Origin: Nocardia fusca NBRC 14340
Lineage (GTDB): Bacteria > Actinomycetota > Actinomycetes > Mycobacteriales > Mycobacteriaceae
Length of the DNA stretch: 64,000 bases
Direction: 5' to 3'
Assembly (NCBI RefSeq): GCF_001618425.1
Contig: NZ_BDCU01000062.1
Span: forward strand, 1-64,000
The notes beneath the pieces were generated by a model. The model ran no database searches and was not told the origin of the DNA. It worked only from the letters and a program-made list of their open reading frames with translations. Below are positions 53,449-62,487 of the stretch, piece after piece; the stretch's first letter is position 1, and each line of letters opens with the position of its first letter. The translations under genes and the position numbers were made by a program.

Positions 53449-53738
53449 GGGGCCTCCTAGGTCTAGCGGTGTCGTCCGACGACCGCTCGCAATGGACCCC
53501 TTGTTCAACACAAAGGCCCCGGTGCGGTATTTCACCGCCACGAGGCCCGATGTCGACCGGTCCACGCAGGTCGTACACGCCTGCGCCGCGATCACGCCGG
53601 AGGCGCGATCGGGAACCCACCCGGGAAGGGTGGGCGACCGGACCGTTTGACCAGGCGATCACTCGCCGGCAACGGTGGGAGTCGGGCTCCACTTGTCTGC
53701 CCCGGACAGGACCGGGGCGGTCGTCGCCGAAAATTCTA
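53449..53738 (-). promoter_or_regulatory. Promoter and long 5' leader of infC-rpmI-rplT
   Basis: TAGAAT at 53738-53733 is a strong -10 on the minus strand, with a weak TTCGTC about 19 bases upstream. Transcription from about 53726 gives a leader of about 278 bases with no convincing gene. It contains a CCCACCC/GGGTGGG hairpin (53616-53634) and a smaller GGCGGT/ACCGC stem near 53527-53545. Leaders of infC operons control the ratio of IF-3, L35 and L20 in other bacteria. Which mechanism acts here cannot be read by eye. Confidence 0.45.
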
Positions 53739-53829
53739 ACAGCTGGGGTCCCGATCCGACGAATCGCGCCCCGGACCCCGGCCGTAAACCGCTTGCCCCG
53801 CCGCCGGCGCCGTGCCAGGCTCGACCCCC

Positions 53830-54357
53830 GTGAGCAGCCGACGTGACCTGCTGCGCTGGCAATTCGACCTGGTCTGGTCGCTGTCCCAGCTGCATTTCGA
53901 AGCCCTGACCGACGACGATACGCACTGGGCGCCCGCCGCGGTGAGCTGGACGGTGCACCGCGGCGCCGACGGCCTGTGGCGCGCCGATTTCGCGGAGACC
54001 GAACCCGATCCGATCCCGGTACCGACCATCGGGTGGCTGACCTGGCATATCGGCTGGTGGTGGAGTTCGGCCATTGCTCATGCCGAAGGCCGGCCGGTGC
54101 CCGAACGCACCGAGGTGTACTGGCCGGGCGATACCGCCGCGGCTCTGGATTGGCTGAACACCCTGCGTACCCAGTGGCTCGCGGTCCTCGACCGTGCCGG
54201 CGACGCGGAACTGGATGCCGCCACCTCCTATCCCTGGCCCGCGGAAGCCGGACTGACCGTCGCGCACCTGGCCGCCTGGGTCGGTGCCGAGCTGATGAAG
54301 AACGCGACCGAGATCGGCCAGTTGCGGATGCTACGTGCCGCCGGACCGGCTCGTTGA
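53830..54357 (+). CDS. DinB-superfamily protein
   Basis: The 175-residue four-helix-bundle protein reads SSRRDLLRWQFDLVWSLSQL, then TIGWLTWHIGWWWSSAIAHA with its conserved His, and AGLTVAHLAAWVGAELMKNA with a second His. These His positions are the metal ligands of DinB/YfiT-like proteins, often thiol-dependent S-transferases. The GTG at 53830 has no good Shine-Dalgarno. It is divergent from infC. Confidence 0.82.
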   Translation: MSSRRDLLRWQFDLVWSLSQLHFEALTDDDTHWAPAAVSWTVHRGADGLWRADFAETEPDPIPVPTIGWLTWHIGWWWSSAIAHAEGRPVPERTEVYWPGDTAAALDWLNTLRTQWLAVLDRAGDAELDAATSYPWPAEAGLTVAHLAAWVGAELMKNATEIGQLRMLRAAGPAR

Positions 54358-54388
54358 GCCACCCGCCGGGTTCTCTAGCCTGGGACCC

Positions 54389-54730
54389 ATGACCGAACAG
54401 CCCGAAGGCGATGTGCGTGAGTTGGCCGATATCCCCGCCGTGGAGGTGATCAGCCGCGCCGCCGTGATGCTGATGAGCTCGGCGGCGGAGAAGCTCGGGC
54501 TCGGTGACGACGATCCGGACAACAGCCCGCGCCGCGATATGGACGAAGCACGGCGTGTGATCACCGCGCTGGCCGGGCTGATCACCGCGTCGGTGGAGTA
54601 TCTGGGCCCGCACGCCGGACCGCTGCGGGAAGGGCTGCAGTCGCTGCAGAAGGCGTTCCGGGAGAGTTCGGCGGTTCCCGACGCACCCGGTGCCGGGCCG
54701 GGCGAGAAGTACACCGGCCCGGTCCACTGA
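54389..54730 (+). CDS. DUF1844 family protein
   Basis: The 113-residue protein reads VRELADIPAVEVISRAAVML, then MSSAAEKLGLGDDDPDNSPR and DMDEARRVITALAGLITASV, the DUF1844 pattern. It is found near infC in many actinobacteria. Function is unknown. The ATG at 54389 is 7 bases after TAGCCT (54376-54381) with no Shine-Dalgarno, so it is probably leaderless. Confidence 0.88.
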   Translation: MTEQPEGDVRELADIPAVEVISRAAVMLMSSAAEKLGLGDDDPDNSPRRDMDEARRVITALAGLITASVEYLGPHAGPLREGLQSLQKAFRESSAVPDAPGAGPGEKYTGPVH

Positions 54731-55125
54731 CCTTCGCGCCGGAAGCCGTTCACCGGCCGAACCCCGCGGCTCGACCGGCTCCGGCATTCCAGCTCGCGCG
54801 GAACGCACACCCGAACCGGGAGATCGCCGAGGGCACCGACTACGGCGGAAACAGCGAATCGCGCTGCACCCGCGCGGCTGAATGTTTCGTGGGCGGCGGC
54901 AGGTACACGTCCGGCCCGGCTCGACATTGCTCGGAGTACACAGAGTTCTGGGGCCAGCAGATCCGCGACACAGCGTCTCGGCGCAGCGCTGAGGAGGTCG
55001 CGCGGGCGCGTCCGGCGCTCGTAACTTTTCTGCACGCGGTGCCGCGGGCGCCCCGTGAACGGGAGTCGTTGCCCGATCACCACGGCGATCGGGCGGGACA
55101 CCCGCTTTACCTGCCGACGGGGTGG
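54731..55125. other. 395-base gap without a recognisable gene
   Basis: The stretch between DUF1844 and the end of the terpene synthase gene has no frame with a ribosome-binding site and family motif on either strand. It is somewhat less GC-rich than its surroundings from about 54880. The only clear structure is the hairpin at 55071-55094. Confidence 0.5.
55071..55094 (-). terminator. Hairpin after the prenyltransferase-terpene synthase gene
   Basis: GCCCGATC (55071-55078) pairs perfectly with GATCGGGC (55087-55094) around an 8-base loop. It begins 32 bases beyond the gene's stop and is the likely end of its transcript. Confidence 0.45.
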
Positions 55126-57171
55126 TTACAGCGCGGTGTGCACCGGGCCCGGGGCTGGTTGGTAGATCTCTCGGCGCAGGCGTTCGAAGTCCGGCTCCGG
55201 CGCTTCGGAAGCGGAGGTTTGCGTGTGCCGATCGCTGTGAGGTACCGACAGTGCCATGCCGGTCACGGTTTCGTAGACCGCCGAGTACTTTTTCTTCGGC
55301 CCGGACAGGCCGGGAAGCATGCGCAGCAGCGTGGGGATGTAGCGGGCCACCGTGTAGAGCTGAGCCCGGTGCTCCGCGAGCTGGCGCTGCACCTGCTCGA
55401 TGGCTTCGCTGCGGGTGCATCCGGTTTCGTGGCGGATGGCCCGAACCAGGTTGTAGGGGACTTGGTCGGCCTCGTCCTGATCGATCCCCACCAGGTCGTT
55501 CTCCACGAACGCCACAAAGAAGGCGAGCTCCTCGAGACGGCGGAAAACGGGGTGGTTGCGCAGTACCGGCGGCAGTTCGTAGTCGTGGTGCACCTCCAAT
55601 AAGGCCATGGCGACGTCGAACCCGCTGGTCGACCTTCGCAGCGGCAGATACTCCGCTGTCGAAGGGATGTAGCCGCTGAGGCGATGGTGCGCTTCGCGTT
55701 CGGCAGCTTCGTACCATTCCTCCAGGTTGTCGAGGAACTGCTCCTGCCAGCGGGTGCTGCGGCCCGCCCGCACGCGCGGCCACAAACTCGCCCAGGCCGT
55801 CGGGAGCGCCCCGGGCCGCCACGGGTTCTCCGGGTCCTGGCGCAATGTTGCCACCAGGCCACGCTTCAGCGCGGCGATGGCTTCCGGATCCTTCAGCCGC
55901 GGATCCTCGAACAGGTCATCCCACAGGAGGCAGAGCATGCCCAGGCCGGCCGAGGTCTGTTCATGGTCGGCGTCCGGTGAAGCAACTGCCGGCATCACGG
56001 CTGCCAGAAGCCCGAATCCGCCCGCCCACCGGCGGTGGTTCAACTCGGCCGCGGATGCGGCAAGGCCGGTGTCCACCAACCAACTCCGCACCCATGACAG
56101 GACATGCGGCGGCAGTTCCTTACTGTCGGCCCGGGGTGACTGCTTCGAAGGTGGGGAGACCACCGGCAGCGAAGCTCGCCGGTCGAGTGCGGACCGGGCG
56201 TAGGCGATCATCGCGTGGACCGCGCGCGGGTCGACGGGCAACTCGGTGAGCTGTCCGGCGGCCTGGTCGATGAATTCGTCGGCCATCGCCTGCGCTTCCT
56301 CCACGGCGCCGGAGGCAATGACAAGCGCACGGGCACGGGCGGCCTCCTCCCCGGTCATTCCTGCGCGCAGCAGCCGGGCGAGACCGCGGTCGCGGGCGGC
56401 GGCACGGATCACAGGGAGGGTATAGATGCCCTCGGGTAGGTCCGTGTTGACGGGTTTGCCGATTTCTTCGGCCGTCGCGGTCAAATCGAGGATGTCATCA
56501 CGGAGCTGGTAGGCCAGCCCGAGATATCGGCCGAATCGGGCCAGTGCCTCTTCTTGATCGTCAGGCCGGCCGGCCGCCATCGCGCCCACCCGGCAGGCCA
56601 GCGCCAGCAACGCCGCGGTCTTGCCGTCGCTCGCTTCCAGGTAGGACTGTTCACTGCGGGAGGCCACATACTGGTCGGCGGCCTCGATCACCATGCCCGC
56701 GCACATCTGCTCGCCCGTACTCGCGCCCGCGAGCGCTTCGCGCTGCCCGAGTTCGGCCAGTAAGCGCCCGCCCGCGAATATCACGGAGTCTCCACCCAGC
56801 ACCGCGAGCCGCGAACCCCATACCGCGTTGGCACTGGGCCGGCCCCGACGCTCATAGGCGTGATCGATGACGTCGTCATGGTGGAGCGAACCCAGGTGCA
56901 GCAACTCCACCGCGGCAGCGGCGCGCACCGCCCGGTCCCCGGCCGGGATCGCGGGATCGGTGAGCAAGTAATACGACAGCAACGTCAGCGTGGGCCGAAC
57001 CAGGCGGCGAGAGGTATCGGGCCCGTCGTCGGTGAGCGCCGTCAGCTCCGGCCTGGCTCGGAATCGCATGGGTCCGAGAACGTCACGAACGCGGCCCAGG
57101 TCCGCCTCCAGATGCGGGAAGACATCGAGATCGATTTCACTTGGCACGCGCACGCTCCTGACCGGATACAT
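55126..57171 (-). CDS. Fused all-trans polyprenyl diphosphate synthase and class I terpene synthase
   Basis: The 681-residue protein has two enzymes in one chain. Residues 20-330 are a trans-prenyl diphosphate synthase: first Asp-rich motif HDDVID (D99, D100, D103), the region CAGMVIEAADQYVASRSE, and the second motif QLRDDILD (D225, D226, D229). After a short linker, residues 355-640 are a class I terpene synthase. It has WDDLFED (D418, D419, E422), the diphosphate-sensor region EYLPLRRSTSG (R512, R513), an NSE-like motif NDLVGIDQD (N558, G562, D566) and an RY pair at 610-611. It would make a prenyl diphosphate and cyclise it; chain length and product are unknown. AGGTG lies 6 bases before the ATG at 57171; a GTG at 57147 after AGGAG is an alternative start. 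Confidence 0.9.
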   Translation of the reverse strand: MYPVRSVRVPSEIDLDVFPHLEADLGRVRDVLGPMRFRARPELTALTDDGPDTSRRLVRPTLTLLSYYLLTDPAIPAGDRAVRAAAAVELLHLGSLHHDDVIDHAYERRGRPSANAVWGSRLAVLGGDSVIFAGGRLLAELGQREALAGASTGEQMCAGMVIEAADQYVASRSEQSYLEASDGKTAALLALACRVGAMAAGRPDDQEEALARFGRYLGLAYQLRDDILDLTATAEEIGKPVNTDLPEGIYTLPVIRAAARDRGLARLLRAGMTGEEAARARALVIASGAVEEAQAMADEFIDQAAGQLTELPVDPRAVHAMIAYARSALDRRASLPVVSPPSKQSPRADSKELPPHVLSWVRSWLVDTGLAASAAELNHRRWAGGFGLLAAVMPAVASPDADHEQTSAGLGMLCLLWDDLFEDPRLKDPEAIAALKRGLVATLRQDPENPWRPGALPTAWASLWPRVRAGRSTRWQEQFLDNLEEWYEAAEREAHHRLSGYIPSTAEYLPLRRSTSGFDVAMALLEVHHDYELPPVLRNHPVFRRLEELAFFVAFVENDLVGIDQDEADQVPYNLVRAIRHETGCTRSEAIEQVQRQLAEHRAQLYTVARYIPTLLRMLPGLSGPKKKYSAVYETVTGMALSVPHSDRHTQTSASEAPEPDFERLRREIYQPAPGPVHTAL

Positions 57172-57831
57172 CGAGTCACCTACAACAGTTGATCACTGGA
57201 ATTTTGACACCACCTCGAACGAAAGATGTTGATATACGCCGATTTCGGCATCCCACGACTCGCTGACACCGGCGTGGTGAGCGCCGTTGCGGGCACCGTG
57301 GCCACCCGGCGATCTGCTCGGGCGCCCAACATGATCCGAGTTCGTGTTCCACCGGGACCGCAACTGCGGGGATACCGCGAGTTCGCACCGGTTCCAGCCG
57401 TCACGCTCGCTGAGAGGCCGACCGGTCGGTGGCTGTGCGCCGGCAGCGGACTACCGACCGACCGCGATATCGAACCGAGCGACTCACCTGCCCACCGCCG
57501 TCCCACGACTCGTGTCCGAGTCTCGTCGCCCCCTCATTGCGCCTCGTCGTCGGACTTGTTCGGCGGAGTATCGGATACGGCTCGGCGGTTGTGCGCAGCG
57601 ATCGGTTCCTTCGGCGTGAGGGTGGTCTTCCGGAGGCCGTTGTCGAGATAGCCGATCGCGTGCGGGCACAGGGTTTGCCTGCGCTGTTCGTACACGCGAG
57701 TCAGGGGCGGCAGAATACATCCCACTGAGGAGGTACCTGATGCGATTACGTGGTGCTCGATCGTTTCCTTTCGATGAGGAACAGCAGGGCGGGCATCCCG
57801 CCGGACCCGGGCGGCGAACCGGGCCGGTAGG
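57172..57831. other. 660-base gap with low coding content and possible relics
   Basis: The half next to the terpene synthase is lower in GC than the window. I see no convincing full gene. Two short plus-strand stretches (about 57330-57362 and 57508-57540) translate to RVRVPPGP-like strings of the kind produced by tRNA T-arms. Neither folds into a tRNA by eye, so at most they are decayed tRNA fragments. A possible small minus-strand ORF is listed separately. Confidence 0.4.
57534..57725 (-). CDS. Possible 63-residue ORF or gene fragment
   Basis: From a GTG at 57725 the frame reads LTRVYEQRRQTLCPHAIGYL, then DNGLRKTTLTPKEPIAAHNR, and ends in an acidic tail. Third positions are about three quarters G or C and the amino acid make-up is protein-like, unlike the Arg-rich shadows around it. 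There is no ribosome-binding site, so it may be the relic of a longer gene. No family is recognised. Confidence 0.25.
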   Translation of the reverse strand: MGCILPPLTRVYEQRRQTLCPHAIGYLDNGLRKTTLTPKEPIAAHNRRAVSDTPPNKSDDEAQ

Positions 57832-60800
57832 TCAACGCAGGGCAGCGGCCTTGCGGGCCAGACGTTTCGCTTTCTGCGCATCCGGTACCTTCGCAGCCGG
57901 TTCGTCGGTTGCGGTCGCCTTCTTCTTCGCCGGTGCAGCAGACTTCTTCGCTGCCGCCGCGGTCTTTTTCGCCGGGTGCGTCTTATTCGCCGAGACCCCT
58001 GCGGCCGGTTCGGCCAGGATCTCCTTCAGGAATTGGCCGGTGTAACTGTCCGGATTCGCGGCGATGTCCTCGGGGGTCCCGTCGCCGACCACCGTGCCGC
58101 CACCGGAACCGCCCTCGGGACCCATATCGATCACCCAGTCCGCGGTCTTGATCACATCGAGGTTGTGCTCGATGACGATCACCGTGTTGCCCTTGTCCAC
58201 CAGGCCGTTGATCACCGCGAGCAGTTTGCGGATGTCCTCGAAGTGCAGGCCGGTGGTGGGTTCGTCGAGAATGTAGACCGTCCGCCCGTTGGAGCGTTTC
58301 TGCAGTTCGGCGGCCAGTTTCACACGCTGCGCCTCACCGCCGGACAGCGTCGTCGCGCTCTGCCCGAGCCGCACATAACCCAGCCCCACATCGACCAGGG
58401 TCGACAGGTAGCGGTGGATGGAGGTCACCGGTTCGAAGAACTCGGCGGCCTCCTCGATGGGCATATCGAGGACCTCGGCGATGGTCTTGCCCTTGTAGTG
58501 CACCTCGAGGGTTTCCCGGTTGTAGCGGGCGCCGTGGCAGACCTCGCACGGCACGTACACATCCGGCAGGAAGTTCATCTCGATCTTGAGCGTGCCGTCG
58601 CCCGAGCAGGCTTCGCACCGGCCGCCCTTCACATTGAACGAGAACCGGCCCGGCTGGTACCCACGCACCTTGGCCTCGGTGGTGGAGGCGAACAAGCTGC
58701 GGATTTTGTCGAACACCCCGGTGTAGGTGGCCGGATTGGACCGCGGCGTACGCCCGATGGGCGACTGGTCCACCCGCACCAGCTTGTCCAGCTGATCGAG
58801 ACCGTTGACCCGGGTGTGCCGGCCCGGTACCTGCCGGGCGCCGTTCAGCTTATTGGCCATCACGGTCGCCAGGATGTCGTTGACCAGGGTGGACTTACCG
58901 GACCCGGAAACACCGGTGACCGCGGTGAGCACACCCAGTGGGAAGGCCACATCGATACCCCGGAGATTGTTCTCGGTCGCCCCGACCACGGTGACCCGCC
59001 GCTTCTTGTTCACCGGGCGCCGCACCAGCGGGATCTCGATCCGTTCCCGGCCCGACAGATAGGCACCGGTCAGCGAGTTCTCGTCGGTGAGCAGGTCGGC
59101 GTAGGTGCCGCTGTGCACCACCCGGCCGCCGTGTTCGCCGGCGAGCGGACCGATATCGACCACCCAGTCCGAGGCCCGGATGGTGTCCTCGTCGTGCTCG
59201 ACCACGATCAGGGTGTTGCCCAGGTTCTTCAACCGGGTCAGCGTCTCGATGAGGCGCCGGTTGTCGCGCTGGTGCAGGCCGATGGACGGCTCGTCCAGCA
59301 CGTAGAGCACCCCGACCAGACCCGACCCGATCTGGGTCGCCAGCCGGATACGCTGCGCCTCACCGCCGGAGAGGGTGGCCGCGGCCCGGGACAGTGTCAG
59401 ATAGTCCAGGCCGACGTCGAGCAGGAAGCCCAGCCGCGCCTGCACCTCCTTGAGCACCTGCCCGGCAATGGCCGCCTGCCGTTCGCCCAGGGTCAGCGCG
59501 TTCAGGAACTGTGAGCAGTCGCGGATGGACAGTTCGCTGACCTCGGCGATCGACTTCCGCTCCGAATCCGCCGTGAGGGTGACCGCCAGGATCTCCGGCC
59601 GCAATCGGGCCCCGTTGCAGACCGGGCACGGCACATCGCGCATATAGCCCTCGTAGTGCTCCTTCATCTGCTCGGACTCGGTGGAGTCCAGCCGCCGCTG
59701 CAGGAACGGCATGACCCCTTCGAAATCGGCGTAGTAGGAGCGTTTGCGGCCGTAGCGGTTGGTGTAGACGATGTGCACCTGGTCGGAACTGCCCTCGAGG
59801 ACCGCCTTGCGCGCCCGCGGCGGCAGCTCCCGCCAGGGGGTGTCCAGATCGAACCCCTGCGCCGCCGCCAGCCCGGACAGCAGCCGCAGGAAGTATTCGG
59901 CGCTCTGCCCGCGCGACCACGGCGCGATGGCCCCGTCGGCCAGGCTCAGTTCCGGATCGGGCACCACCAGTTCCGGATCGACCTCCTTGCGGATACCCAG
60001 ACCGGTGCAGTCGGGGCAGGCGCCGTAGGGCGAGTTGAAGGAGAACGACCGCGGTTCGAGGTCCTCGATATCCAGGGGATGACCGTTGGGGCAGGCCAGT
60101 TTCTCGGAGAAACGGCGCTCCCGGTCGTGCGCGTGCTCGTCCCGGTCCACGAAATCGAGCACCACGATGCCGTCGGCGAGACGCAGCGCCGTTTCGATGG
60201 AATCGGTGAGCCGCTGTTTGGCGGTCGGCTTCACGGCGAGGCGGTCCACCACCACCTCGACATCGTGCTTTTCCTGCTTCTTCAGCTTCGGCGGATCGGT
60301 GAGCGGATACACCACGCCGTCCACCCGGACCCGGGCGTAGCCCTGCGCGTGCAGCTGGTCGAAGAGGTCGACGAACTCACCCTTGCGGGTGCGCACCACT
60401 GGCGCCAGCACCTGGAACCGGACACCCGGTTCCATGGCCAGGACTTGGTCGACGATCTGCTGCGGGGTCTGTTTGGCGATCAGCTCCGAGCACACCGGGC
60501 AGTGCGGGACACCGGCGCGGGCGTACAGCAGGCGCAGATAGTCGTGGACCTCGGTGATGGTGCCGACCGTGGACCGGGGGTTGCGGTTGGTGGATTTCTG
60601 GTCGATCGAGACGGCGGGTGAGAGCCCCTCGATGAAGTCCACATCGGGTTTGTCCATCTGGCCGAGGAACTGCCGGGCGTAGGCCGACAACGATTCCACG
60701 TAGCGGCGCTGCCCCTCCGCGAAGATCGTGTCGAACGCCAGGCTGGACTTACCCGACCCGGACAAACCGGTGAAGACGATGAGACTGTCGCGGGGCAGAT

Positions 60801-60861
60801 CGAGATCGACCCCTTTGAGATTGTGCTCCCGCGCTCCGCGCACAGTCAGGCGTTCCGCCAC
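57832..60861 (-). CDS. uvrA: Excinuclease ABC subunit A with Lys/Ala-rich C-terminal extension
   Basis: UvrA finds bulky DNA damage in nucleotide excision repair. The 1009-residue protein has both ABC ATPase modules (Walker A GLSGSGKSS and GVSGSGKST; signatures LSGGEAQRIRLA and LSGGEAQRVKLA). The zinc-finger cysteines are in CPVCSELI, CPDCTGLG and the pair CEACSGDG and CEVCHGARYN. After the usual end (near FLKEILAE) comes a tail of about 50 residues rich in Lys and Ala (HPAKKTAAAAKKSAAPAKKK), like histone H1 or mycobacterial HupB tails. AAGGG lies upstream of the GTG at 60861. No LexA box was found. Confidence 0.96.
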   Translation of the reverse strand: MAERLTVRGAREHNLKGVDLDLPRDSLIVFTGLSGSGKSSLAFDTIFAEGQRRYVESLSAYARQFLGQMDKPDVDFIEGLSPAVSIDQKSTNRNPRSTVGTITEVHDYLRLLYARAGVPHCPVCSELIAKQTPQQIVDQVLAMEPGVRFQVLAPVVRTRKGEFVDLFDQLHAQGYARVRVDGVVYPLTDPPKLKKQEKHDVEVVVDRLAVKPTAKQRLTDSIETALRLADGIVVLDFVDRDEHAHDRERRFSEKLACPNGHPLDIEDLEPRSFSFNSPYGACPDCTGLGIRKEVDPELVVPDPELSLADGAIAPWSRGQSAEYFLRLLSGLAAAQGFDLDTPWRELPPRARKAVLEGSSDQVHIVYTNRYGRKRSYYADFEGVMPFLQRRLDSTESEQMKEHYEGYMRDVPCPVCNGARLRPEILAVTLTADSERKSIAEVSELSIRDCSQFLNALTLGERQAAIAGQVLKEVQARLGFLLDVGLDYLTLSRAAATLSGGEAQRIRLATQIGSGLVGVLYVLDEPSIGLHQRDNRRLIETLTRLKNLGNTLIVVEHDEDTIRASDWVVDIGPLAGEHGGRVVHSGTYADLLTDENSLTGAYLSGRERIEIPLVRRPVNKKRRVTVVGATENNLRGIDVAFPLGVLTAVTGVSGSGKSTLVNDILATVMANKLNGARQVPGRHTRVNGLDQLDKLVRVDQSPIGRTPRSNPATYTGVFDKIRSLFASTTEAKVRGYQPGRFSFNVKGGRCEACSGDGTLKIEMNFLPDVYVPCEVCHGARYNRETLEVHYKGKTIAEVLDMPIEEAAEFFEPVTSIHRYLSTLVDVGLGYVRLGQSATTLSGGEAQRVKLAAELQKRSNGRTVYILDEPTTGLHFEDIRKLLAVINGLVDKGNTVIVIEHNLDVIKTADWVIDMGPEGGSGGGTVVGDGTPEDIAANPDSYTGQFLKEILAEPAAGVSANKTHPAKKTAAAAKKSAAPAKKKATATDEPAAKVPDAQKAKRLARKAAALR

Positions 60862-61242
60862 CAGGTCGGTCCCTTCTCGTCATCGTTCGTCGTCGATAGT
60901 GCCGCCGCACCCGTCGCACCGTGTGGGTCACACCGTGGCCGCGACAGCGCGGTGAACGGCCCGATCCGCCCGGCCGGTATCCGCGGCCCGGGCCACAGGG
61001 CGGGCCCGCGGTGATGGTAGGACCGACCACCGACAAGTTTCGCCGGACGGCCGGTCCCGGGCGGTCACGGGGCGTGACCCGACTGCCGCGCCTACCCTCG
61101 TCGGGAGCGCCCCGGCAGGATCTCGGGGCGGGCGCCGGTAACCGGCGGCACGCGCCGGCCGGACGGGCTCACCAGTCCAGAGTAGGCCAACCCCGGGCGT
61201 CCAGGGGGCGTGGTACCGGCCACTCCCACCCCGGGCCGGCCG
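60862..61242. other. 381-base gap upstream of uvrA without a recognisable gene
   Basis: This stretch should hold the uvrA promoter and the end of the ketosynthase transcript. It is very GC-rich. I see no frame with a ribosome-binding site, no SOS box of the TCGAAC-N4-GTTCGA type and no clear terminator. Confidence 0.45.
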
Positions 61243-62415
61243 TCAGACGGCCGGACCCAGGATCACCGTGGAGTTGTTCCCGCCCATCCCGAGCGACAGC
61301 TTCGCGGTCAGCGCCGGACCCGCCGGCGCCGGTCCGTCCAGCAGCCGTGGATGCGCCGGCGCCACCGCGGGGGGCGCCGGGACGATGCCGCGCTCGTATC
61401 CCAGCGCCGCCGCCGCGAGCTCCACGGCCCCCGACGCGGACTGGCAATGCCCGGCCAGCGGCTTCATCGAGTACACCGCGGGCCGGTCGTCGAACACGCG
61501 GGCGAGTACATCGCGTTCGGCCCGGTCGCACTGGGCGGTCCCCGTACCGTGCGCGTTGAGGTAACCGATCTCGGCCGCGCCGACACCGGCGTCGAACAGC
61601 GCGCCCCGTACGCAGTCCACGATCCGGTCGTGGCTCGGTTCCACCGAGACCACATGATGGGCTTCGCTGTTCATCGCGCCACCGAGGACCCGGGCGTAGG
61701 CCCGGCCGGATCCGCGGCTCAGGACGAACCCCACCGCCGCCTCCCCCACACTGAATCCCCGGCTGCCCTCCTGGAACGGCCGGCATCCCTGCAGCGATTC
61801 GACGTCGACCACCGCGGCGCCGAGTTTCGCGAACTGCCGCACCAGTTCCGGGGTGGCCGACAGGTCCGAGGCCACGCACACCACATCGTCCGCCAGGCCG
61901 GCGGCCAGCCACAGCCGTGCCTGCAGTATCGCGACATTGGCCGAACTGCACGCGGCCGACACCCCCATCACCGGGCCGGTGAACCCGAACGCCTGGGTCA
62001 CCACCGAGGCCGGGGTGGACGGCAGCAGCCGCAGGAAGTCCCGGCCGCGGAACCCGGCGCCGGCGGGACCGGAGAAGTCCCGCTGGTGCCGGACGTCGCC
62101 GAGCACGGCCGCGTGCACCAGCCCGACCCGCGGGCCGGGTTCCCAGCCGCGGGCCCGGGCATCGGCGACCGCCTCGTCGACCGCCGCGAACACCGCGCGC
62201 CCGTACCGGGTGCCGTAGCCGGGATCGCCGCCCTCGGGCACCAGCGCGGCCCAGCCCCCGGTCGCGGGGTCGATTCCGTAGCCGGCTTCGAATCGGGCCG
62301 CGGAGCGCCCGCTCAGGATTCCCTCCCAGAACGTCTCCCGCCCCCATCCGTATCCGGTGACCGCACCGATCCCGGTGATCGACATAAGATCGATGCTGAA
62401 TCCGGTCCCCGCCAT
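61243..62415 (-). CDS. Stand-alone beta-ketoacyl-ACP synthase (KAS II/type II PKS-like)
   Basis: The 390-residue ketosynthase has the Cys-His-His triad: VSAACSSANV, NAHGTGTAQCD and MKPLAGHCQSASGAVE. C-terminal SLGMGGNNSTVILG is the usual glycine-rich end. GAGGAG lies 6 bases before the ATG at 62415. No ACP, reductase or acyltransferase gene is adjacent, so it must work with proteins encoded elsewhere. It is divergent from the diguanylate cyclase. The substrate is unknown. Confidence 0.87.
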   Translation of the reverse strand: MAGTGFSIDLMSITGIGAVTGYGWGRETFWEGILSGRSAARFEAGYGIDPATGGWAALVPEGGDPGYGTRYGRAVFAAVDEAVADARARGWEPGPRVGLVHAAVLGDVRHQRDFSGPAGAGFRGRDFLRLLPSTPASVVTQAFGFTGPVMGVSAACSSANVAILQARLWLAAGLADDVVCVASDLSATPELVRQFAKLGAAVVDVESLQGCRPFQEGSRGFSVGEAAVGFVLSRGSGRAYARVLGGAMNSEAHHVVSVEPSHDRIVDCVRGALFDAGVGAAEIGYLNAHGTGTAQCDRAERDVLARVFDDRPAVYSMKPLAGHCQSASGAVELAAAALGYERGIVPAPPAVAPAHPRLLDGPAPAGPALTAKLSLGMGGNNSTVILGPAV

Positions 62416-62467
62416 GACAATCTCCTCGCCGGTTCCCGCCCTCGGCACCGCCGGGAACACGTCATGG

Positions 62468-62487
62468 CGTGATCAATCCAGATCACG
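62468..62487. promoter_or_regulatory. Perfect palindrome between the ketosynthase and diguanylate cyclase genes
   Basis: CGTGATC (62468-62474), six bases, and GATCACG (62481-62487) form a 20-bp inverted repeat, 53 bases upstream of the ketosynthase ATG and 84 bases before the cyclase start. No regulator gene is adjacent inside the window. The binding protein is unknown. Confidence 0.5.

Noticed and set aside
57240..57560. tRNA genes suggested by T-arm-like strings
   Set aside because: No acceptor stem or cloverleaf can be drawn around either string by eye; kept only as a possible relic.
57740..58045. Plus-strand ORF with a perfect GGAGGT before its ATG
   Set aside because: It runs through the antisense of the uvrA tail, and its Phe/Ala-rich translation mirrors the Lys/Ala-rich repeats. 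The ribosome-binding site is likely chance.
60862..60960. SOS (LexA) box for uvrA
   Set aside because: No TCGAAC-N4-GTTCGA-like palindrome is present in the upstream region.
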